Source: Oscillibacter sp. 1-3 (GTDB lineage: Bacteria > Bacillota > Clostridia > Oscillospirales > Oscillospiraceae). Taken from it: a stretch of DNA of 64,000 nt. Position 1 is the first letter of the stretch; each line of letters opens with the position of its first letter. The DNA lies in the NCBI RefSeq assembly GCF_000403435.2, contig NZ_KE159710.1, positions 186,001 to 250,000 of the forward strand, in the 5' to 3' direction. Both the position numbers and the translations under genes were made by a program. Under the pieces are notes generated by a model. The model worked only from the letters and a program-made list of their open reading frames with translations. It was not told the DNA's origin and did no database searches. Shown in pieces: positions 57,548-64,000 of this stretch.

Positions 57548-58933
57548 TTACTGCTCGTCTTTCTTCGGCCAGTACTTCTCGATCAGCTCCGGTTTGATAC
57601 GTTTCAGCTCGCTCTTGGGCAGGATGCTCAAAAGCTCCCAGCCCAGGTCCAGTGTCTCCTCAATGGAGCGGTTCTCCTCGTAGCCCTGGTTCACGTACCG
57701 CTTTTCAAACTCGTCGGCGAACTTGGCGTACAGCAGGTCCGTGGGCGTCAGGGCCGCCTCGCCCAGAATGGACATCAACTCCTTGTTGTCCTTACCGGTG
57801 GAGTAGGCGGCAAAGAGCTGGTTCATGGTGCTGGCGTGGTCTTCCCGGGTCTTGCCCTCGCCAACGCCCTTGTCCTTCAAACGGGACAGGGAGGGCAGCA
57901 CGTCCACCGGCGGGTGGATGCCCTGTCGGTACAGCGCACGGCTCAGAATGATCTGACCTTCAGTGATATAACCGGTCAGGTCGGGGATGGGGTGGGTCTT
58001 GTCGTCCTCGGGCATGGTCAGGATGGGAATCATGGTGATGGAGCCCTTCTTGCCTAGCTGACGGCCGGCGCGCTCGTACAGCGTAGCCAGGTTGGTGTAC
58101 AGGTAGCCCGGGAAGCCGCGGCGGCCCGGAACCTCCTTCTTGGCGGCGGAGACCTCACGGAGAGCCTCAGCGTAGTTGGTGATGTCGGTCATGATGACCA
58201 GCACGTGCATATCCTTCTCAAAGGCCAGATACTCCGCGGCAGTCAGGGCCATACGGGGAGTGGCAATACGTTCAACAGCGGGGTCGTTGGCCAAGTTGGA
58301 GAACAGCACGGTACGGTCGATGGCTCCGGTGCGCTTGAACTCGTTGACGAAGAACTCAGACTCCTCGAAGGTGATGCCGATAGCGGCGAACACCACGGCG
58401 AAGTTGGCCGCCTCGTCGCCCAGCACCTTGGCCTGGCGGGCAATCTGGGCCGCCAGGTTGGCGTGAGGCAGACCGGAGCCGGAGAAGATGGGCAGCTTCT
58501 GCCCGCGGACCAGGGTATTCAGACCGTCAATCGTAGAGACGCCGGTCTGGATGAACTCGTTGGGATAGTCACGGGCGGCGGGGTTCATGGGCAGGCCGTC
58601 GATGTCCCGGTACTCCTCGGCAAGGATCTCCGGGCCGCCGTCGATGGGACGGCCCATGCCGTTGAACACACGGCCCAGCATATCGCCGGACACGCCCAGC
58701 TGCAGGGGATGGCCCAGGAAGCGAACCTTGGCGTCCGCCAGGTTGATGCCGGCGGCGGACTCGAACAGCTGCACCACGGCGGTGTCGCCGTTGACCTCCA
58801 GCACCTGCCCGCGGCGGGTGCTGCCGTCATGGAGCTCCACCTCAACCAGCTCGTTGTAGGTGACGTTCTCCACCATGCGGACCATCATCAGAGGACTGAC
58901 AATTTCCTCTACGGTTCTGTATTCACGGATCAT
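57548..58933 (-). CDS. atpB: V-type ATP synthase subunit B
   Basis: The non-catalytic regulatory subunit of the V1 headpiece, 461 aa. It starts [20 protein letters not shown] and contains [20 protein letters not shown] in place of a Walker A, as B subunits do, plus [20 protein letters not shown] and [22 protein letters not shown]. The start overlaps the atpA stop (TGATG). It is in the order A-B-D. Confidence 0.97.
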   Translation of the reverse strand: MIREYRTVEEIVSPLMMVRMVENVTYNELVEVELHDGSTRRGQVLEVNGDTAVVQLFESAAGINLADAKVRFLGHPLQLGVSGDMLGRVFNGMGRPIDGGPEILAEEYRDIDGLPMNPAARDYPNEFIQTGVSTIDGLNTLVRGQKLPIFSGSGLPHANLAAQIARQAKVLGDEAANFAVVFAAIGITFEESEFFVNEFKRTGAIDRTVLFSNLANDPAVERIATPRMALTAAEYLAFEKDMHVLVIMTDITNYAEALREVSAAKKEVPGRRGFPGYLYTNLATLYERAGRQLGKKGSITMIPILTMPEDDKTHPIPDLTGYITEGQIILSRALYRQGIHPPVDVLPSLSRLKDKGVGEGKTREDHASTMNQLFAAYSTGKDNKELMSILGEAALTPTDLLYAKFADEFEKRYVNQGYEENRSIEETLDLGWELLSILPKSELKRIKPELIEKYWPKKDEQ

Positions 58934-60702
58934 CAGTTCTCACCTCCCTGAGCGGCCACGGCGTCGATCTGCGCCGCCATGTCCTTCTCGATCTGCTCAT
59001 AGACCTGGACGTACTCCTCCGCCGGAACGCTCTTGGCGCGGCCGATCTGCTCCCGGGCCGGGATGTCGAAGAGCTTGGAAACGGGAGCTCCCTTGGCGAT
59101 GGCAGCGCGGCACAGATCCTCGTAGCGCAGCACCATAGCCAGGAGCTTCTGCTGCCGGTCATAGCTGGAGAAGCCGTCGATGTCGGTGAAGGCGTTTTGC
59201 TGCAGGAAGTCCTCACGGACCATGCGGGCCACCTCCAGCGTCAGCTGGTCGGCGGGAGACAGGGCGTCCTTACCAACCAGCTGAACGATCTCGTTCAGGC
59301 TGGCCTCATTCTGGAGGATGCTCATGGCCTTGCTCCGGTCCTGCATAAACTCCGGCCCGAAATTCTCGTCAAACCAGGGCTTCAAGGTGTCCAGATACAG
59401 GGAGTAGGAGGTCAGCCAGTTAATCGCCGGGAAGTGGCGCTTATAGGCAAGAGAAGAATCCAGTGCCCAGAACACCTTGACGATGCGCATGGTGGACTGG
59501 GAGACAGGCTCGGACAGGTCGCCGCCGGGAGGCGACACAGCGCCCACGGCAGTCAGGCTGCCCCGCCGCTCGTCGCTGCCGAGGCACTCCACAGAGCCGG
59601 CCCGCTCGTAGAACTGGGCCAGACGGGATGCCAGGTAGGCAGGATAGCCCTCCTCGCCGGGCATCTCCTCCAGACGGCCAGACATCTCACGCAGGGCCTC
59701 GGCCCAGCGGGAGGTGGAGTCAGCGATGACGGCCACGTCGTAGCCCATATCGCGGAAATACTCGGCGATGGTGATGCCGGTGTAGACGGAGGCCTCACGG
59801 GCCGCCACGGGCATATCGGAGGTGTTGGCAATCAGCACCGTCCGCTTCATCAACGACTCGCCGGTGCGGGGGTCTTTCAGCTCAGGGAACTCCCGCAGAA
59901 CGTCGGTCATCTCGTTGCCGCGCTCACCGCAGCCGATGTAGATCACAATGTCCACATCGGACCACTTTGCCAACTGGTGCTGCACCACGGTCTTGCCGGA
60001 ACCGAAGGGGCCGGGGACCGCGGCGGTGCCGCCCTTGGCAATGGGGAACATGGTATCAATGATCCGCTGGCCGGAGCACAAGGGCCGCTCCGGGGAATAC
60101 TTCTTCTCATAGGGACGGCCCACACGGACGGGCCACTTTTGGATCATGGTCAGGGGAACGTCCTTCCCGTCCTCGGTGGTCAGAGTGGCAATGGTCTCCG
60201 TCACGTTGAAGGACCCGCTCTTGATGTTCTTGATGGTGCCCTTCATATTGGGGGGCACCATGATCTTGTGGAGCACCACGGGAGTCTCGGGCACGGTGCC
60301 GATGATGTCACCGCCGGTGACCTTGTCCCCCGCCTTGGCGGTGGCGGTGAACTCCCACTTCTTCTCCCGGTCCACGGCGGGAACCTCCACGCCGCGGGAG
60401 ATGTTGGCGCCCACCTTCTCCACGATCTTCTCCAGCGGGCGCTGGATACCGTCGTAGATGCCCTCGATCATGCCGGGGCCAAGCTCCACGCTCATGGGCG
60501 CGCCGGTGGTGATGACGTCGGCGCCGGGGCCCAGGCCGGAGGTCTCCTCGTAGACCTGAATGGAGGCGGTGTCGCCCTTCATGGTCAGGATTTCGCCGAT
60601 CAGACGCTGGGGACCCACGCGGACCACGTCGGACATATTGGCGTCCGAAAGTCCCGTGGCGACTACCAGCGGTCCAGAAACTTTAACAACTTTTCCGCTC
60701 AA
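58933..60702 (-). CDS. atpA: V-type ATP synthase subunit A
   Basis: The catalytic subunit of V1, 589 aa. Walker A is [13 protein letters not shown] (about residue 234), followed by [15 protein letters not shown] and the Walker B region [20 protein letters not shown]. The non-homologous insert typical of A subunits is present at about residues 115-190. The start is TTG 60702 with AGAAGG upstream, a weak initiation signal for the main catalytic subunit. It is preceded in the operon by an unusual 290-base gap full of hairpins. Confidence 0.97.
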   Translation of the reverse strand: MSGKVVKVSGPLVVATGLSDANMSDVVRVGPQRLIGEILTMKGDTASIQVYEETSGLGPGADVITTGAPMSVELGPGMIEGIYDGIQRPLEKIVEKVGANISRGVEVPAVDREKKWEFTATAKAGDKVTGGDIIGTVPETPVVLHKIMVPPNMKGTIKNIKSGSFNVTETIATLTTEDGKDVPLTMIQKWPVRVGRPYEKKYSPERPLCSGQRIIDTMFPIAKGGTAAVPGPFGSGKTVVQHQLAKWSDVDIVIYIGCGERGNEMTDVLREFPELKDPRTGESLMKRTVLIANTSDMPVAAREASVYTGITIAEYFRDMGYDVAVIADSTSRWAEALREMSGRLEEMPGEEGYPAYLASRLAQFYERAGSVECLGSDERRGSLTAVGAVSPPGGDLSEPVSQSTMRIVKVFWALDSSLAYKRHFPAINWLTSYSLYLDTLKPWFDENFGPEFMQDRSKAMSILQNEASLNEIVQLVGKDALSPADQLTLEVARMVREDFLQQNAFTDIDGFSSYDRQQKLLAMVLRYEDLCRAAIAKGAPVSKLFDIPAREQIGRAKSVPAEEYVQVYEQIEKDMAAQIDAVAAQGGEN

Positions 60703-60780
60703 ATTCTAAAACCTTCTTTCAGGATAAATTCGCCGGAAGGATGCCCTTTCCCGCCAAGGCACGCCCGGAAAAGGGTCCAG

Positions 60781-60982
60781 GGGAAAAGCCTGTTTTCCCT
60801 TGGTTTCTCCGCCTGCGGCGAAGAAAAATTTTTCAATCATTTTCGTCAGAGCGTGTACCTGACGAAAATATTCCGGCCCGTGCGCCCCCTGGGGCGCACA
60901 CAGCAGTGAGCGGATCTCACTGGGGGTTCAGCGGAGAGGCGGGCAGCGCCCGCCGAAGCGTCTGAGGGGGACGCAGTCCCCT
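60781..60982. repeat. row of about seven hairpins inside the V-ATPase operon
   Basis: Between the F and A subunit genes there are perfect short stems: GGGAAAA/TTTTCCC (60781-60799), GCC/GGC with flanks (about 60808-60822), TTTTCGTCAG/CTGACGAAAA (60840-60868), GTGCGCCCC/GGGGCGCAC (60880-60899), AGTGAG/CTCACT (60905-60921), GGCGGGC/GCCCGCC (60938-60954) and GGGGAC/GTCCCC (60967-60982). No protein is encoded. It looks like a composite interspersed repeat or an RNA processing/stability region. Confidence 0.65.
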
Positions 60983-60992
60983 CCTTAGAGGA

Positions 60993-61310
60993 TCAAAGGA
61001 TGTCCGCCCCCACAGCCCGCTCAATGGCCCGCTGGATGTTATTTTTGCCAATGCCCAGGGAACCTTCCCGGCCGGGGATCAGGATGATGGCGGGACGCAG
61101 CCCGTCCTTGTACCGGGCCAGCACATCCTCCATGTCCTTTGCCAGCTGCTCCGTGAGATAGATCACCGCGCAGCTGGTCTTCGCCAGTTCCCGCACCTTT
61201 TCCCTGGCCTCGTCCACAGACGTGACGGGATAGGTGTCCAGCCCCAAGGCCCGGAAGCCCATAACGGACTCCCAGTCGCCGATGACGGCGATTTGATATG
61301 CAACAGCCAT
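60993..61310 (-). CDS. atpF: V-type ATP synthase subunit F
   Basis: A small central-stalk subunit of 105 aa (NtpG/subunit F). It starts YQIAVIGDWESVMGFRALGL, with the family DEAREKVRELAKTSCAVIYL and AIILIPGREGSLGIGKNNIQ blocks. It links the rotor to V1 and tunes ATPase activity. It lies 13 bases after atpC. A 290-base hairpin-rich gap follows before atpA. Confidence 0.93.
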   Translation of the reverse strand: MAVAYQIAVIGDWESVMGFRALGLDTYPVTSVDEAREKVRELAKTSCAVIYLTEQLAKDMEDVLARYKDGLRPAIILIPGREGSLGIGKNNIQRAIERAVGADIL

Positions 61311-61323
61311 AACTTACACCGCC

Positions 61324-62328
61324 TTACACATAGCTCGCCCGCAGGCGGGAACGGATGACGTCCGGGTCAATGCCCGCGCCGCGCCCCATCAGGAGAATGC
61401 GCAGGTTGGTGTACTCCGTCTCCCGGGCCGCCAGATACCCCACCAGCGGGGCCTCGCCGAAGGGCACAAACAGCGCGCCGGCAAGGTAGTCCCCCACCAC
61501 GTCGTCGCACAGCTTTTCGAACTCCGTCAGAGGACCGCCCTGGAGCGCCCGGGCGCCGCTCTCTGCAGTCGCCTGGAAGCGGGTGGGCGCGTACAGCTCC
61601 GCCAAACCGCCGCCTCTGGCGGCGCTGACCGCCAGGACCGCATCCGGAGCGATCTCACCGCCCTCGAAGAGGACGCCACGCAAAAACTCCTCGTTCTTGC
61701 CCATCCGCAGAGTGCGGACCAGAGTCCGCAGGTTGGCGGCGTCGATCTGCACCTGCACATAGCCGTGGAGAAAGGCGCTGCCGGTGGCCTCCGCCACGGC
61801 GTCCATATCTTTGTAGGACCAGCGGTCCAGCACAATATCGCACAGCTGGGGGTCCCGGGTGGTCTGCAAAACCTCTTTAGCCTCCGTCACGGCGGACGCC
61901 AGGAAGGGCGGCAGATTGTCCAGTTCCCCGGAGCGCATGGCCTCCCGCAGTTCCGCGGCGGGCACGCGGCCCATATCCATCAGCATATGGCCGGGATCGG
62001 TATCCATGGCCTCCGCCTTCAAGATGGCCTTCACGTTGTGATAGTCGTATTTCAGCTTGAAAACGTCGATATACCTGGGGTCCGGCGCACCGTCGGCCAG
62101 ATCGGAGAGCGTGGCCTCCCGGGCGGCGGCAAGAGCCGCGTCCATGGCCTCCGGGTCCGCGGCGTCCAGCTCCGGATAGCCGCAGTCCTGGAGGATCTTC
62201 TGGACCTCCTCGCCGCTGCGGGCGTCCAAGAGCTGTTCCATCCGCTCCCGGGTCAGCAGGGTGCTCTCCATGGCCTTGATACGGGCGGAGATGACCAGGT
62301 AATCGGTGTCTTTGATTCTATTAGCCAA
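61324..62328 (-). CDS. atpC: V-type ATP synthase subunit C
   Basis: The subunit that couples the central stalk to the membrane rotor, about 334 aa. A strong AAGGAGG lies seven bases before TTG 62328, giving MANRIKDTDYLVISARIKAM, the normal family start; the longer open frame upstream has no site. FKLKYDYHNVKAILKAEAM and the C-terminal YLAARETEYTNLRILLMGR are conserved in NtpC/AtpC. It is followed by atpF. About 105 non-coding bases separate it from atpE. Confidence 0.93.
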   Translation of the reverse strand: MANRIKDTDYLVISARIKAMESTLLTRERMEQLLDARSGEEVQKILQDCGYPELDAADPEAMDAALAAAREATLSDLADGAPDPRYIDVFKLKYDYHNVKAILKAEAMDTDPGHMLMDMGRVPAAELREAMRSGELDNLPPFLASAVTEAKEVLQTTRDPQLCDIVLDRWSYKDMDAVAEATGSAFLHGYVQVQIDAANLRTLVRTLRMGKNEEFLRGVLFEGGEIAPDAVLAVSAARGGGLAELYAPTRFQATAESGARALQGGPLTEFEKLCDDVVGDYLAGALFVPFGEAPLVGYLAARETEYTNLRILLMGRGAGIDPDVIRSRLRASYV

Positions 62329-62434
62329 GACACTTCCTCCTTGTTGTGGAAGCTCTGATTCAATCAGCCTGCGCAGATCTTCGGCAGAAATTTCTGGCGC
62401 AAAGACTGCGTACGGAGATGGATTCAGAGGTTCC

Positions 62435-63121
62435 TTATGCCTCCGGGAACAGCTTTTTGGCAACCATCCCCGCGGTCTCCGCCTTCTGCAGGCGAACCAG
62501 GGTATCGAAGGTGCAGTTGACCTCCACGTTCTCATCTTTGAGAATAAAGCCGCCCTGGATCGCTCGGGTCTCCTTGGACAGCGTCAGCATTGCCGTGCCC
62601 TTGGCAATGGCGGTCACGCTGGTGGCCACCTTGCTCAAAAGGTCCGTCACCTTGGAGCCGCCCTGGGGAACGTCCGGCGCGGCCTGCTTGGCCAGAATCT
62701 CATTGGCCTTGGCCACAGCGGCCTTACCCACGCGGTCCCGGTCCGCCTGAGAGAAGATAACCTCCTCCCGTCCGGTGGAGGACGCCTGTACCAGCAAGTC
62801 CGCCAGCACCTGAACGTACCGCTCCTCCGGCATGGCGCACAGCTTCTCCAACGCCAGGGCGTAGGTCTTTTCCACCATTTCCTGCTTGGCAGCCAGCTGG
62901 ACCTTGCGGGCCTCCATCTGGGCGACGCTCACAAGGCGCTCCTCCCGCTCTACGGCGGCCTTGGCGTTCTTCGCCGCCAGGTCTCCGGCCTCGGCCTCGG
63001 CCTCGGCCTTGTACTTCGCGGTGATCTGAGCGGCCTCCTCACGGGCGGCGGTCAGGACGCGCTCCGCCTCCGCCTGGGCGTCTGCGGTGATGCGTCCGGT
63101 GATTTTTTCAATTCCGTTCAT
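62435..63121 (-). CDS. atpE: V-type ATP synthase subunit E
   Basis: Peripheral-stalk subunit, 228 aa. A long Ala/Glu-rich coiled coil (residues 1-85, ITADAQAEAERVLTAAREEA) is followed by the globular domain that grips V1 (GFILKDENVEVNCTFDTLVR near the end). AGAAAGGGG precedes the start at 63121. The order K-E-C-F-A-B-D is the usual one for Firmicutes ntp operons. Confidence 0.92.
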   Translation of the reverse strand: MNGIEKITGRITADAQAEAERVLTAAREEAAQITAKYKAEAEAEAGDLAAKNAKAAVEREERLVSVAQMEARKVQLAAKQEMVEKTYALALEKLCAMPEERYVQVLADLLVQASSTGREEVIFSQADRDRVGKAAVAKANEILAKQAAPDVPQGGSKVTDLLSKVATSVTAIAKGTAMLTLSKETRAIQGGFILKDENVEVNCTFDTLVRLQKAETAGMVAKKLFPEA

Positions 63122-63148
63122 GTTTGAATCCCCTTTCTGCGGGGCTGA

Positions 63149-63703
<555 letters not shown>

Positions 63704-64000
63704 TTACTTTGTGATGTCCACGTATTTCGTCTCCATGGCCAGGGGCCGGAAGGGTCTGCCGCCGTCCTCGTAGAACTTGCCGAAGTACTCCAGGCACTGG
63801 AGACGCAGGTCGTGGACATAGCAGCCCAGCAGGTTCAGCGCAAAGTTCAGCGCGTTGCCAGCCAGGGAGATGATGAGGAAAATAATGATGTTGTTGGGGA
63901 TGGCGCCCAATGTATTGAACACTTGGGCGATAACGCTGCCCGCCAGCATCAGGGCCATAAGACGGGCATAGGAGAGAAAGTCTCCGAAAAAGCCCGTCAC
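63704..64000 (-). CDS. atpI: V-type ATP synthase subunit I, C-terminal part
   Basis: The last 98 residues or so of the stator subunit a/I; the gene continues past the right edge. The visible part has two membrane helices and the conserved DFLSYARLMALMLAGSVIAQ (containing the functional Arg facing the rotor), then NFALNLLGCYVHDLRLQCLE and FGKFYEDGGRPFRPL, typical of the NtpI end. It is the most upstream operon gene in the window. Confidence 0.93.
   Translation of the reverse strand: MTGFFGDFLSYARLMALMLAGSVIAQVFNTLGAIPNNIIIFLIISLAGNALNFALNLLGCYVHDLRLQCLEYFGKFYEDGGRPFRPLAMETKYVDITK

Noticed and set aside
59197..60909. 570-codon plus-strand frame opposite atpA
   Set aside because: Gly/His/Leu-rich shadow of a highly conserved gene.

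Overview
The window looks like a chromosome segment of a GC-rich anaerobic Clostridia member, most likely an Oscillospiraceae relative of Flavonifractor, Lawsonibacter or Oscillibacter. The signs are strong AAGGAGG ribosome-binding sites, T-box leaders, 6S RNA, IreB, DUF951/DUF1292/DUF554 proteins, a SpoIIM-like protein, FprA flavoprotein, the selD-yqeB-yqeC selenium module and an ntpIKECFABD V-type ATPase. This placement is an inference from gene content. I saw no rRNA, tRNA or CRISPR array.

Layout. 1-8.4 kb: pheS-pheT with a damaged small gene between them, ireB, a secreted NlpC/P60 hydrolase and a PLP-dependent aluminium-resistance-type enzyme. 8.4-14.7 kb: an orphan PoNi-type immunity protein, a DUF368 lipid-carrier transporter, a Met T-box with metN-metI-metQ, and a MATE pump. 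14.7-25 kb: an FHA-FtsW fusion followed by a class B PBP, a radical SAM protein, a divergent subtilase/serpin lipoprotein pair, and yqeC-yqeB-selD. 25-38 kb: PBP1A, 6S RNA, a Vat/CatB-like acetyltransferase behind two short leader ORFs, a parvulin-type foldase, tcdA, rarA, nth, and three unexplained small genes with proline-rich products. 38-48 kb: wecB-tagO, trpS with a Trp T-box, gltX, asnA, a decayed gene and fprA.

48.5-56.9 kb is an AT-richer island of about 8.3 kb. A 47-bp near-perfect direct repeat bounds it. The right copy lies in the 3' end of the V-ATPase subunit D gene; the left copy lies in a displaced 3' fragment of that same gene, which still sits next to what appears to be the old operon terminator. 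The island carries a tyrosine integrase, an excisionase-like HTH protein, a serine recombinase, a DUF4258/YgiT toxin-antitoxin-like pair, an SH3 lipoprotein behind a structured RNA of unknown class, and repeated GAAGCGG sites near both ends that could be integrase arm sites. Integration appears to have replaced the subunit D tail and supplied a new terminator.

56.8-64 kb is the V-ATPase operon on the minus strand, with residues expected of a Na+-binding rotor and a run of about seven hairpins between the F and A subunit genes.

Themes. Cell-envelope synthesis recurs (PBP1A, FtsW-PBP, tagO-wecB, DUF368, NlpC/P60, IreB, FHA). tRNA charging also recurs (pheST, trpS, gltX, tcdA, two T-boxes). A small interspersed repeat with CTGTATTC termini occurs at 13.2, 36.5 and 42.2 kb; the last copy lies between the trpS T-box and trpS.
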